DNA of 64,000 nt from Bettongia penicillata ogilbyi (Eukaryota; Chordata; Mammalia; Diprotodontia; Potoroidae): contig JAJHZJ010000531.1 of the NCBI GenBank assembly GCA_023548195.1, positions 6,187,900-6,251,899 of the forward strand, written 5' to 3'. Positions 47,177 through 57,232 of the stretch are shown here, piece by piece. The notes under the pieces are model-generated. The model ran no database searches. It had not been told where the DNA came from and was given only the letters and a program-made list of their open reading frames with translations. Both the position numbers and the translations under genes were made by a program. Position 1 is the stretch's first letter; the number at the start of each line of letters is the position of its first letter.

Positions 47177-47590
47177 AATGGTAACTTAAATGGGAAAATC
47201 TTTACCATTCATTAATAGGCCCAAGTGGCCACCTTAAATCACAGGTGGAATAGGAAGGGTGGAGTAGAGCTGGAAGGAAGTTTAGTGAAGCAAGTCAGAG
47301 CTGGGAAGGGCACAGGCAGGCAGGTACAGTTAGGCTGCTGGGTGTTTGTGGGAAGGCCCCAGTAGGAAGAGGAAGCTTGGGAATGGTTTTGCCCCCTGCA
47401 GTGGTAATGTGTATTGACTTCTTGGTTTCTATGACTGATTTTGCTTTCCTGGTGTTGGGATTTGGCTTTCTGGTGTCTGAATAAATGTTTTTCTTCTGCC
47501 TTCCATATAGAGAGTCTGTTATACTTTGCAACTGAGAACAATGCTGGTATATTCATAATCACTACCAGTCCTGTTCTGCCTTGGAAATAG
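47177..47590 (+). mobile_element. 414-bp insertion inside RTE, probable solo LTR
   Basis: Interrupts the RTE RT frame exactly between GCCAGTCAT at 47168-47176 and the same nonamer at 47591-47599. It contains CTGAATAAATG (poly-A signal, about 47479-47489) followed by TTTTTCTTCTGCCTTCCATA, an R/U5-like arrangement. No ORF and no inverted termini were found. The family is not identified. The 9-bp duplication is longer than the 4-6 bp usual for retroviruses, so the LTR reading is tentative. Confidence 0.6.
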
Positions 47591-48586
47591 GCCAGTCATG
47601 AGGGATTACGGAAAATTATGTCAAAATGTGGTTGCCCTAAGTTCATAAGCATTGTATGTCTATTTCACGATGGCATGTTTACCTGGGTTCTGGATAATGG
47701 TTAATGATGCTCTCACACGTTCCCAGTCAGCAATGGAGTGAAACAAGACTGTGTGCTTGCTCCTATACTTTTTAAACATGATGTTTTCAGCCATGTTTTC
47801 AGCCATGTTCAAACACCTTCAATGAAGACAAACACAGCTACTGCACTGATGGTAAATTCTTCAACTTGATAAAGCTAAAGCCAAGACTAAAATGGAGGGT
47901 GTGTTGGTTCATGATTTTTTTGTGTGCATTTGATGCAACCTCTGAAGCTGAGATGCAACAAAGTATGGATCAATTCTCTACAGCTTGTGCTAATTTTGAC
48001 CTAATAATTAACACCAAAAAAACAGAGGTGCTCCATCAGCCACCACCACACCATCCGGAATTTGGAACCATCAGTTACAGCAGATGGAGAAGTTTTGGAT
48101 ACTGTGCTCACTTACCTTGACAGTATGCCTTCCAAGGATATACACATTGACAATGAGGTTGACAAACTCATTGCCAAAGCTAGAACAGTGCTTGGAAGGC
48201 TTGGAATGAAGTGTGAAGAGAAGAGGTATTAGATTGATTATCAAACAGAAGGTGTACAGAGCTGTTGTGCTCACTTCATTGTATGCCTGTGAAACACGGA
48301 TAGTATACCAGTGCCATGTCAGGACACTGAATTGTTTCCATCTGAATTGTCTTAGGAAGATTCTGAGGATCACCCAATAGGATAAGATACAGGCACAGAG
48401 GTCCTTTCTTGAATGAAACTGCCAAGTATTCAGACTGTACTGTAAGGAGAGCAACTCCAATGGGCTGGCCATGTTGTTTGAAGGCCATGTTTGCCAAAAA
48501 GACTTCTATGGAGAACGTAAACAGGGCAAGCACTCACACAGTGGTTAGAAAAACTGATACACGGACACTCTTAAGGTCTCTCTCAT

Positions 48587-48665
48587 GAGGCCACATTTGA
48601 ACTCAAGTCTTCCTGACTCCAGGTCTAGTGCTCTATCAACTGCACCACCTAGATGCCCCTCCTAC
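48587..48665 (-). repeat. SINE head, antisense, at RTE end
   Basis: CCACATTTGAACTCAAGTCT, TCCTGACTCCAGGTCTAGTG, ending CACCACCTAGATGCCCCT. A tRNA-type head of a MAR1-like SINE. Confidence 0.8.
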
Positions 48666-48784
48666 ACCTTTATGCAACTCAGTGATTAAAATGTTAAACA
48701 ACACAAGACACTCCATGGAAGACCTCCCTCCAAGATGACACATCAATCCATTTATGACTGCTCTTTCAGTCTGACCATCCAACC

Positions 48785-49025
48785 AGTCCAAACACTTAGA
48801 GTAGCTTTGCAGACAAAGTAGAGCATTAGGCTTAGGGGTAAAAAATATGTGAATTCAAATTTCACCTCAGAAATTTGTCTTCAGCATCTAGCACAGTGCC
48901 TAGCACATAGTAGGTATATTTTTTTTTCCTTTCTAGTAAGGGCAATTCATTATGGAGAAGCCAATGGCTATATGACAAATTCTAAGATCTCTTCCAGCTC
49001 TAAATCTATCCTCTTAGGATTCTGG
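48785..49025 (+). repeat. SINE relics (MIR/MIR3-like), sense
   Basis: AGCATTAGGCTTAGGGGTAA with TGAATTCAAATTTCACCTC (head), then CTAGCACAGTGCCTAGCACA (MIR/L2 3' end), then AGATCTCTTCCAGCTCTAAA (MIR3-like tail). Confidence 0.6.
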
Positions 49026-49719
49026 ATTAACGAAAAGCACTCTACTAAATGGGTATCAGTGCTTTGTTAGTCAAAAAGGCTCTAGTAAGCATTAAAAGAA
49101 TGCCCAGTTTCAATTTTTTAATGAGCTACACTTCTAGAAACAAGGATGAATCCTCTCTTACTTCTACTGTCTGTCCCTTAAAGAAGGTTGGCTTCCATAG
49201 CAGAGCTCCGCTACAACATGTATGTTTGAGTGGGTATTTATGGCTCATTCCCTTTAACTAAAGGTATTTTGCCCAGAAGAAAAAAATGTACATTTAAAAA
49301 TTACAATTCGATTAAGACATTTAAACAAGTTATTTCATAAAAAATTAATGCCTTTTTCTATGTTCAAAGTGACTTATAAAGTTCTTATAACTATAGGTGG
49401 TGCTTTTTTTTTTAAACCAGTCCTTAGTCTAACCTTACTTAGTAAGAAGTTAAGAAGAAGCCGAGAGAAACTACAACTGATGCCAACGTACTCACCACCC
49501 TGCAGTGAATAAGGTCGCAGCTGGCTGCTGCAAGCAGCGCTATCCCAAAGGTCTGGGCTGCACTGCCAGGGCAAACGAGGGGTTGCTGAGTGTATATGTT
49601 AACGTAAACATCAGGCTGCCCGGCGTAGGGGACTATATGTAAGGGAAGGAGAGACGTCAAGTCCGCTGGCTGGTGGCTAGCGGGTGTGTGTTTGTATGTA
49701 TCTGTGCGTACACACACGT
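49026..49719. other. Intron 1, 5' part before the CpG island
   Basis: No repeat recognised; GC content rises toward 49700. ORFs here are chance. Confidence 0.45.
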
Positions 49720-49935
49720 GGGACAGGGGCGGCCAATCGTGGGCGTGTGTGAGATGCCCCGCCCAGCGGCAGAAGCCCCGCCCCCGCCCCGCCTCCTCGG
49801 GGCTCTCCCCGGCCTGGGGCCGTTTGGACCCGAGGGGCTCAAGCCCACCCTGGGCTGACGGAGCGCGGACGGGCTGAAAACGGGAAGGTTTCCCGGGCCC
49901 CGAGGCCGGTTGGAGTCAGGGGCTCCCCAGGTTAC

Positions 49936-50011
49936 CCATGTCTCGATGGCCGAGGCCAGTCTTCTCCCGGATCTTCTCCTCCGACAGCACTAACTTACAC
50001 GCCGCGGCCAT
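49936..50011 (-). CDS. CEP72: CEP72 exon 1 (coding part, with start codon)
   Basis: Start of CEP72, a centrosome and centriolar-satellite protein known to bind PCM1, to bring Kizuna and gamma-tubulin ring complexes to the centrosome and to help keep spindle poles intact. The ATG (minus strand, 50011-50009) has A at -3 and G at +4. Translation gives 25 codons beginning MAAACKLVLSEEKIREKTG, which aligns with the human N-terminus (LVLSEEAVRAKSGLG). The donor GTAAC follows at 49935-49931. The exon ends after the first base of a codon; with the first two bases of exon 2 it gives Gly, which matches the human alignment. It lies in a CpG island. The 5' UTR boundary cannot be set without transcript data. 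Confidence 0.93.
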
Positions 50012-50026
50012 TTTTTTCCAAACCGA

Positions 50027-50041
50027 GCGCGCCTGCGCAGT
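50027..50041. promoter_or_regulatory. NRF1-like site
   Basis: GCGCGCCTGCGCAGT matches the palindromic NRF1 consensus (YGCGCAYGCGCR) with a centre mismatch. It is 16-30 bp upstream of the CEP72 ATG inside the CpG island. NRF1 sites are common in CpG-island promoters; binding here is inference. Confidence 0.45.
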
Positions 50042-50689
50042 GCGGTCCCGCCGGGCACCTGGGGAGAGGCGCCGAAGCGCCGCGCAGCGCCTCCTGGGAG
50101 AGGCGGGACTAGGCGCTTAGCCGGGGCGGGGGAGGTGCGAAAAGCCGCGGGGCCGCGAGTTCGAATCCCCACCGTTAAGTTCGACCTGTTTGTGCCCCCC
50201 CCCCTTAAACAACCTCCTTAAATCTTTGTGGGGTTCCTTGTCGTCGCCTGTAAAATGAGGCCCCACCCGACCAGATCAGCGAACCCCGAGGAGCGCCTCG
50301 CAAAAATGAAGCCGCCCCTGCCCTGCAGGGGCTTAAGGGTTATCAGGTGAGCCAACGAGCACGTGCAAGCAGGCTCACGAGAACGCGGTGGTCTTTCGCC
50401 CCGTGGTGAGGGTGGTGGGCTGAGAGCGGGTATGGGTGGGGGCGGGGAGGCAGGAGTGAGGGACCCTGCTGCCACAGCAGAAGAATGAAGGAAGCAAGGG
50501 ATTCTGGGAGAGAAGGGGCAGGGAGTGCAAGGAGCTCCGCTGGTGGGGTGTGACTGTGCCAGAGGAGCCCCCCAGGGGCGGCACTGCCAGGCGGTGCCCT
50601 CAACCGCTTCCTTCCGCTCTGGGTGCGCCCGAGTTCCTGCTCCTAGCCCTCTTGGCAAAGAGACCGGGGTGGTCTGGCCATCTCCTTCT

Positions 50690-50833
50690 CCAGTTCATTT
50701 TACGGTGAGGACGCTGAGGCAGGCAGGGTGAAGTGACTTGACCAGGGCCAGGTAGCTGGCCAGTGTCTGAAAGTGGATTTGAACTCACGTCTTCCTGACT
50801 CCAGGCCCAGCACTGTACCACCTAGCTGCTGGC
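50690..50833 (-). repeat. MAR1-like SINE, antisense, at the CpG island border
   Basis: TTCATTTTACGGTGAGGACG, GAAGTGACTTGACCAGGGCC, GGATTTGAACTCACGTCTTC, ending CTGTACCACCTAGCTGCTGG. GC-rich copy. Confidence 0.85.
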
Positions 50834-50859
50834 GCCCTCTTCCCTACCAAATTTTAATT

Positions 50860-51065
50860 TCCTCTACTACACTAGTTTTTTCTTTACCTCCCTTCTTGCA
50901 CTTGTGTTTTGTATGATAGTTATTTATGAATCTCATCTCCTGCTTTGTTACTTTTAATTTCTTCAGGACAGGGCTTCCATTTATTTAAACTTTATATTTC
51001 TCCAACGAGCTAACACAGTCCTCCTGTTTAAAGGTAATTAAAGGATTACAGATGTTTCTTGAATT
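50860..51065 (+). repeat. L2-like 3' end relic
   Basis: CTTCAGGACAGGGCTTCCAT, then AACGAGCTAACACAGTCCTC: similar in order to the L2 end (ggcagggactgt ... cctagcacag). Confidence 0.45.
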
Positions 51066-51149
51066 GTTAAATTAAGCCTTTTCCACTCATTGCTCAAGTT
51101 GCTTAATCGCTATCTCACTTAATTTAATTTATAAAAATGACAACCGCTG

Positions 51150-51310
51150 TAGGTTTACATACTAGGTAGAAAGCTCACCTTGGAGTCAAGAAGACCCGAC
51201 TTCAATCAAGTCTTGTTTGTGATGTACTCTAGCTGTGTGATCATGGGCTAGTAGTCACTCAACCTCTCGGTGCCTCAACCATTTCTCTAAAACAATTAAG
51301 TTATAGGTGA
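51150..51310 (+). repeat. SINE (tRNA-headed), sense
   Basis: TACTAGGTAGAAAGCTCACC, TTGGAGTCAAGAAGACCCGA, CTAGCTGTGTGATCATGGGC. Confidence 0.7.
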
Positions 51311-51669
51311 GTTGCTGATAGCTATTAGTGGAGAATGTTTCCTCACCAAACTAAACAAGTATTTACATCAGTATAAATTGACTTCAATAAAAGATGAACA
51401 TAAGTGAGAATGATTTTTCAAAAATTTGGAAACTATAATACAGAATTTAGAAGAAAAAAAGCCACACTCTCTTATGCTCTTCAGATAACTCATGCCATTG
51501 TATCACCTGGAAGGGCACCACCTCCAATTCACATGTGGATCCCTCCGAAAAGTCTACTTCAAGTTCAAAGCAGGTCCCAATCCACCCAAAATCATAAAGC
51601 CTCCTCCAATGTGATTACATTTATTAGTTAGTCAAATGAAACTGTTAGTTCACAGCAAAGCTATTATTT

Positions 51670-51905
51670 AGTTAGTATACCAAGAAAGGAGCAATTTTTA
51701 TAGTAACAGAGAACTGGAATTAAAGTAGATGTCCAACAATTAGAGGAAGCCAAATTAATTGTGGTACTTGTGTAATATCTTCGTGTCATAGGACACAATG
51801 AATATGAAGGATTCAGAGAAACATAGGGATATGTATATGATATGATACAAAATGAAGTGAGCAGAACCAGAACAATACATAAATTTTAAAACATCTAATG
51901 TTTTA
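51670..51905 (+). mobile_element. Old L1 ORF2 C-terminal fragment
   Basis: AGAACTGGAATTAAAGTAGA, TGTCCAACAATTAGAGGAAG, TTGTGGTACTTGTGTAATAT, then AAATGAAGTGAGCAGAACCA: the NWK...GxPIxEWxNKxWY and SEQNQ segments of L1, decayed. Confidence 0.75.
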
Positions 51906-51979
51906 TTTAAATTTAAACACATCTAATGATGGGTAATTGTTATATCCCAAGTTTTTCCCCAAAGATGAAGAGAAAGAAA

Positions 51980-52185
51980 AAGACAGTGACCTGACAGTGC
52001 ATAGTAGAGACCTGAAATCAAGAGACCTTTGTTGGAGTCCTTATTCTAATACTTAATCCAGTGGCCTTCAGCAAATTACCTCAGTTTTCTCTCTTGTAAA
52101 GTGGAGATAATAATACTTGCATTTGCCTACCTTACATCTTTGTTTTGAGGAAAGTGCTGTACAAATGTAAGCTGTTATAACTTGT
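51980..52185 (+). repeat. MIR, sense
   Basis: CATAGTAGAGACCTGAAATC, AGTCCTTATTCTAATACTTA, CCTCAGTTTTCTCTCTTGTA, AAGTGGAGATAATAATACTT, AAGTGCTGTACAAATGTAAG, in MIR order. Confidence 0.8.
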
Positions 52186-53500
52186 TATCCATACTAATTG
52201 AACTTACTTTTAATGGATTTCCGCAATATTGAGAAAATAATTGTCTTTTATGCTGTGTAATTGATTGCTTCAAAAATTCTATACTCACATTGTGTAGCCT
52301 GTTTCCCTTTCACTCTCTATTATTAAGAGATTTCAATCTCGTGAGAATCATTAATTTCTCATTGCTAACACCACTGTCAGGATAGTCTGTGTGGTATCTA
52401 ATCAGACATCAGGTGCAAGTTTGTCTGAATTGGCTACAGACAATACCTTAGTGTGGTTTAATAAACTTAAAAACAATTAATTCATGCCCTGCCCTTTTCA
52501 GAGCCTAACAAAGGACGGTCAAAGGCTTTGCATGGCTGCCATCCAAACCCAAAGTTTCAAAGCTGCTTGTCTCCACTCAGTCCAGTCCCAAAGAACTTCA
52601 AAGTTCCTTCCTCCTACAAAGTCCAGCCAAGCCATGAGTCTTGCAAAGGTGACCACAGTGCAAGCCAACTCCATTATCTGTAGAAGCCAAATGGAACTAG
52701 AGTCTAAATCCTGTAATTCTGCTGCCATGGATACCACATCCATTCTGCATCTGGGAGAGCTGCCAACCGATACTCATGGATATCACAATGACATCACCAA
52801 CTAATGTTTATTTTCCAGTCATTGGAAAGTGTGTGAAGAGAAGAGCAGGCTAGAGAGAGGGGACCACTGCAGAGATCTCTCTGTGTCACCAACTAAGTTC
52901 TTTCACTTTCCCCTTCAATCAAACTGTACTAAAATCAACTTGCCTGCCTCATCCTTTCTGGTGGTGACTGTTATTCAACAAAAACTTAACTGATATATAT
53001 TAAACTAAAATAGTGCAAGGCATAGTGCCAGGCACTAGAAGCTATAGAATTTATCTCCATTAATCAGAGAATTTAAGGACTAACATGGATTTCAGAAGCT
53101 TAAGTAATTAGTCTCCTTATCTCCAACTCAATTATCCCAGAAAGGTGCTGTTTAGCTTAGTAAATGTCTACAGAGAATGAATTTTAGCTATCCAACAATG
53201 GTAGGAATTGATAAGAGGGGATAGATTTAAGTAATATTAAGAAGTAGAATCAACTGAGTGATTGGAAATAAAAGGTGAAGCAGAGGGAAAAGTCAGAAAT
53301 CTACCATCCTTTCAAACTTGGGAGATTAGGTCAATGGTATGGTCACAGATAAAAATAGTGATGTCAGTAGGAAGAACATGTTTGGGGAAAAGATAATAAA
53401 CTTGGCTTTGGATGTGTTAAAACTGAGGTGATAGTAGGTAATCGATGGTAAATGTCTATTAGACAATGGGAAATGGTGAAATTTATAGCTGAAAGAGAAC
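52186..53500. other. Intergenic stretch with an unassigned 106-codon ORF
   Basis: 52484-52804 (+) is open for 106 codons (starts MPCPFQSLTKDGQRLCMAAI), with no recognisable domain, splice signal or upstream promoter. The same bases are open on the other strand, which suggests chance or an unrecognised retroelement. The rest shows nothing. Confidence 0.3.
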
Positions 53501-53506
53501 TTTTCA

Positions 53507-53634
53507 GGCTGCAGGTTCCTCACCCCTGAATCCATTTGCCTTGAAAACTTTGAATATGAAATTTTGGCAGTTAAGGATTCCCACAATACAAATTCAGGAC
53601 AGTTCAGATAATGGCAGTAGTAGTTGGGACTCAA
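53507..53634 (+). repeat. Partial paralogue of the 55084-55193 segment
   Basis: GGCTGCAGGTTCCTCACCCC TG, then AATCCATTTGCCTTGAAAAC and ACAAATTCAGGACAGTTCAG up to GTTGGGACTCA. It is near-identical in order to 55084-55193, with a 15-bp extra piece. The left arm of the fold-back element is absent here. Confidence 0.75.
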
Positions 53635-54158
53635 CTTAGAGATCATATAAATTGTTTCTTATTCTATAGATGAGTGGGTCCAAAGGTCAAAAAAGAGGTC
53701 AGCAGTGGAAATAAAATTTTGTAATCTTCTACCAAGAGGTAGTAGTTGACATTTGGAGAATAAATTAGTCTGTAAAGGGAGATGGTATAGAGAGAAAAGA
53801 GATGACTAGGGCAGAGCCTTGAAGAGCATCTACCTTTGGGGTATATTATTAGCCAGAAAAGGAGACTCAGAAGAAGTAGGGAGGGGTATCTAATCTTCTG
53901 AAACTAGAAGAAAGGAGGAAGGCTTGAAAAACTCTTCTTGACAGATCTGTGTGGTGACTGAATTGAATATCAGAGGGAATTTAATTCTTTTGTTATCTGA
54001 ATCCATATAGGATCTCTTCACATTGAAATATTTCACCTTGCTTTTGACTTGCTCCCAGCTCCTGGGTGGAAAAGATATAACTTCTTTCATTTGACCTGAA
54101 TCTGGGTTCAACTGACATAGCCACCCCACAGCATCTCAGCCAAGCCTTCATCACCATC

Positions 54159-54620
54159 ATACTACCCAAGTTTGACACTAATGAAATTAAAGTCTTGTTT
54201 TTAAGGTGTACTGGTGGTGAATATTAGTGTCATATCTGCTCTGGACCCCAAAATTGGTCCCTTGGGTTTCTCTCCCAAAAAAGTTGGTGATGACATTGGC
54301 AAGACAACTGGTGCCTCAGCCTCAGTCATCAAAGCCCTAAAGTAACTTCCTTGGGATAGAAAGAAGCAGAAAGATATTAAACACAAGGAAAAGAACAGTC
54401 TCAATGTGGATCATCAACATTGTTCAACAGATGAGGCACTGCTATCTGGTAAGAGACCTCTGGAACCATTAAGGATATACTTGGAACATCCCAGTCTGTA
54501 GGCTGCAACATTGATGGCATATATCCTTATGATGTCCTTGATGACATCAATCATGGTACTTTGGAATGCCCAATAATAGAAGATACAGAGGAGACTATTG
54601 CAATAAATTTACATTTAACC
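54159..54620 (+). pseudogene. RPL12: RPL12 processed pseudogene
   Basis: Ribosomal protein L12 (uL11; large subunit, GTPase-associated stalk base) as an intronless retrocopy. The start is ATA instead of ATG, then LPKFDTNEIKV (54162-54194), [26 protein letters not shown] across frameshifts (54245-54310), [10 protein letters not shown] (54313-54342), DRKKQKDIKH, and the end IYLEHPSL...[17 protein letters not shown] and LECP (54470-54570). The segment between the DDIxKxTG motif and the SASxxIKALK motif is missing, about 25-30 codons. Stops occur early. An AATAAA lies at 54602-54608. Dead copy. Confidence 0.92.
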
Positions 54621-54920
54621 ACAGACAAAGGCTCTTCATTTTGCAACCTGGAAAATTTTTGTATCAGAAGCCACCATGCATTCTGGGAAGTAACAGTATT
54701 AACTTAATTTCTGTAGTCCTCTGCTCTGCAATAACTTTCAGCTACTTTGCAGCTCATTTTTAGGCGGTGGGGGTGGGGAGGAGTTAGAAGATCAGGAAAG
54801 TTGTTGAAGCATTTTAACCTTGGGATTGTAAATTGAGAAAAGATTCCTTGGACCAGCCAGCATTGCCTTAGGCATGAGCAGACTTTGTAATCTTTGCAGA
54901 TTGATGGGAAAGAACCTCTC

Positions 54921-55104
54921 CAGGGGTGGGGAACCTACAGCATTGGCCCTCTAGGTCCTCAAGTGCTACCCTCTGACTGAATCCAAATTTCACAGAACAA
55001 ATCCCTTAATAAAAGGATTTGTTCTATAAAACTTGGACTCAGTGAAAAGGCTGCACCCATGTATCTAGAATATGTGGCCTCGAGGCTACAGGATCCCCAC
55101 CCCT
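54921..55104. mobile_element. hAT fold-back (palindromic) element
   Basis: Ends CAGGGGTGGGGAACCT and AGGATCCCCACCCCTA form an imperfect inverted repeat with the CAGGGG start usual for hAT. The halves pair along CTCTAGGTCCTCAAG, CCAAATTTCACAGAACAAAT and a central AATAAAAGG. A second copy is at 39322-39502. Confidence 0.75.
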
Positions 55105-55399
55105 AAATCCATTTGCCTTGAAAACTTTGAATGTGGAATTCTTCAATACAAACTCAGGACCGTTCAGATAGTAGCAGTAATAGCTGGGACTCAGGGATCA
55201 AGAAATTGAAAAGAGGTTCTGAAGAAATAACACAGCTCAAAATTTTTGCACAAATTAGTATGAGTTTGTGGTATACTACATGGCCATACTATGTAATACA
55301 TGGTCAACACTGCATAAAAATTTTGTTTTCTGTTATCATTGGATAATGAATTTCTATTGTCTTGGGAACCTTTACAACTTCATCCTTCCTTTTCTTTTT

Positions 55400-55560
55400 C
55401 CTTTTTTATCTTGTCTTCCCCTATTAGATTATAAGATCCTTGAGAACAGGGGCTACCTTTTCCTTTCTTTTTATCCCCAATGCTTAGTACAGTATCTGGT
55501 ATAGAGTAGGTACTCAATGTTTTTATTGACTGATGGACTGATCCTACAATTGTCACTTTT
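55400..55560 (+). mobile_element. L2 3' end
   Basis: CTATTAGATTATAAGATCCT, TGAGAACAGGGGCTACCTTT, TATCCCCAATGCTTAGTACA, TAGAGTAGGTACTCAATGTT. A further L2-like stretch may follow at 55640-55900. Confidence 0.8.
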
Positions 55561-56224
55561 AATAGATTAATTCAGATCTTTATTCCTAGGATTATATCAT
55601 TATAAGTCTTTAAACATTACTCTTCATCTTCATTCTTGAAATCCATGTCTTTTAGCATGCTAAAAAATCCTCAGCAGTTCCAGGTTGCTTCTAGGGTAAA
55701 ACAGAAAATCCTTAGTCTGTCTTGAAAGGTCTACACTTTTTTTTTGATTTGTACTAAATTGTGCCTAAACTTTAAACAAAGAGCCCTTTCTCCCTTCTTA
55801 CAATATTTCTTAAATTAAAAATCAACATCTGTTCTTTATCTGAATAAACATTGATGAACTGCCAAAAACATCATTTTTACCATGTAATCTTTCAGAGAAA
55901 TGGGTGATGAAGAGAAACACTTGATCAGGTGCACCTCCCATTTTCTTACAATAATTTTTAATAAGATTTTTTTATTTTCAAAAACCTATTTTCTCTCCCT
56001 CCCACATCTCACTGAAAAAGAGAAAACAAAACTCATGGCAAAATATGGATAGTCTTAGAGTCATTCAAACTTAAGGAGTCTCCTCACCTCCTGAGACCAG
56101 CTGGAAACCTCACCTATGATGAGTCTTCACATGTCCAAATCATTTAACCTTTTGGTACATTGACCAACTAGTGAATTCACTGCAAAGAAGAAATTGACCT
56201 ATATAACTGAACTGACTAGTATTT

Positions 56225-56660
56225 GCATTTTACTATGGGAACTCCAGAATAGTAGTAGCTTACTTACATATAACACTTTCTGGGTTTATATGTTCATATA
56301 TATGTATATGTATGTAATCCAATTCATTCCTTACAACAACCCTGTGAATTAGATTATTCAAGTATTATCTTCATTTTACAAATGGAAAAAATGAGGTTCA
56401 GAAGAGCCTGTCATTGGAAGAGGGTTTACATTTCACCTGTTTAACACAGAGGAAGAGTGGGAGGAAACTGGCATTTATTAAGCACCTATAGCATGTGACT
56501 TGCACTGTGCTAAGGGCTTTACATATTTTATCTTGCTTGATCCTTATATGCAACCCTGGGAAGTAGGTGCCATTATTGTCCCAATAATAATATGAGGAAA
56601 CTAGGGCAGATAGAGGTAAAGTGACTTGCCCAGGGTCACAATTAAGTGTTCAAGGCACTC
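56225..56660 (-). repeat. Two MIR copies, antisense
   Basis: 56225-56425: ATTCCTTACAACAACCCTGT ... TTCATTTTACAAATGG. 56460-56655: ACTGGCATTTATTAAGCACC, TAAGGGCTTTACATATTTTA, AAGTGACTTGCCCAGGGTCA. Confidence 0.85.
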
Positions 56661-56789
56661 TTAAGTTATTAGAGAGAATGAAGTGTTACTAAAAAAAAAA
56701 AAATAAATGAATTCAAGTCACCAGACCAGATGAACTATATTCAAGGGTACTGAAAGAATTAGTAGTTGTGATTGATTGCTGAACCACTA

Positions 56790-56970
56790 TCCTATAGACA
56801 ATAGAAAATGTTTTGGACATGGAGTCAGGGGACATTTGACTTTTTTCTCTGATGTGACCTTGGGCAAGTCCTTCTCCGAACCTCAATTTTTTTGTTTTTA
56901 AAATGAGACCGTTGGTCATGTCCTCTCTGGTCCCTTCCAGCTCTAAATTTGTGATCCTACAATCTACTGA
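56790..56970 (+). repeat. MIR3/THER-like SINE, sense
   Basis: TTTTGGACATGGAGTCAGGG, GTGACCTTGGGCAAGTCCTT, TGGTCCCTTCCAGCTCTAAA, TTTGTGATCCTACA. Confidence 0.85.
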
Positions 56971-57224
56971 AAGACTGAGAATACTAGAGGATTCTAGGGG
57001 AACTATAGAACTGGAGAGAGGGAAACACTCCAGTTTCAAAGGAGGAGAAGGGAATGAAGCCTGTAAACTATATACCAGAGACTTCTATTCTTTGCTAAAT
57101 TCTAGATCACATTATTAAAGGGATAGTTTTTGAAAAGGAAGAAAAGGAAGTGATGTTCATAGAATGAACGTAACTTCGTGAAAAACAGGACATATCACAT
57201 TTACTTTCTTTCTCTTTTTAAATG

Positions 57225-57232
57225 GTTGCTAG
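57225..57232. repeat. Target-site duplication, left copy (HAL1-like element)
   Basis: GTTGCTAG, repeated at 60084-60091. Flanking bases (TTTTTAAATG- and TTTTAAAAAGACA-) are also similar. Confidence 0.7.

Larger units (their letters stand above)
45215..48586 (+). mobile_element. RTE (BovB-like marsupial RTE) copy, long, 3' truncated
   Basis: 5' region (CTCTGACGTGAGGGCTGCTG), endonuclease pieces (WYRFCNQN-type near 45620; KDKFMILGDFNPRVRLP at 45748-45800), linker (TTRRINVNRLELFSDGEQFV, 46110 onward), RT start (SKVIAGKILARVLLNRLIVH near 46965), TFADLTKVSDTASH at about 47136, GMFTWVLDNG-type near 47670, TSEAEMQQSMDQFSTACANF near 47940, and CETRIVYQCHVRTLNCFHLN near 48290. It ends abruptly at 48586 before the 3' UTR, where an antisense SINE begins. 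An insertion of 414 bp interrupts it at 47177-47590. Not functional. Confidence 0.9.
49720..50660 (-). promoter_or_regulatory. CEP72: CpG island with putative CEP72 promoter
   Basis: A sharp rise in GC and CpG content around exon 1 in an otherwise AT-rich window. Within it: an NRF1-like palindrome GCGCCTGCGCA at 50029-50039, just upstream of the ATG; a GC box GGGGCGGGG at 50123-50131; and clustered GC boxes on the other strand at 49756-49793 (start of intron 1). No TATA box is seen near the start, as expected for a housekeeping CpG-island promoter. Whether it also fires away from CEP72 cannot be told from sequence. Confidence 0.75.

Noticed and set aside
50140..50172. tRNA-like B-box (AGTTCGAATCCCC) near the CpG island
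   Set aside because: No matching A-box or cloverleaf at the right distance; probably a chance match or SINE-head relic.
49657..50731. Several ORFs of 60-146 codons in the CpG island
   Set aside because: GC-rich DNA has few stops; the ORFs are open on both strands, show no domain, and overlap exon 1 and its promoter.
52484..52804. 106-codon ORF in intergenic DNA
   Set aside because: No domain or splice or promoter support was seen and the other strand is open too, so it is mentioned only as unassigned.
53890..54404. Minus-strand ORFs at 53890-54178 and 54201-54404
   Set aside because: The second is the antisense of the RPL12 pseudogene; the first has no recognisable content.
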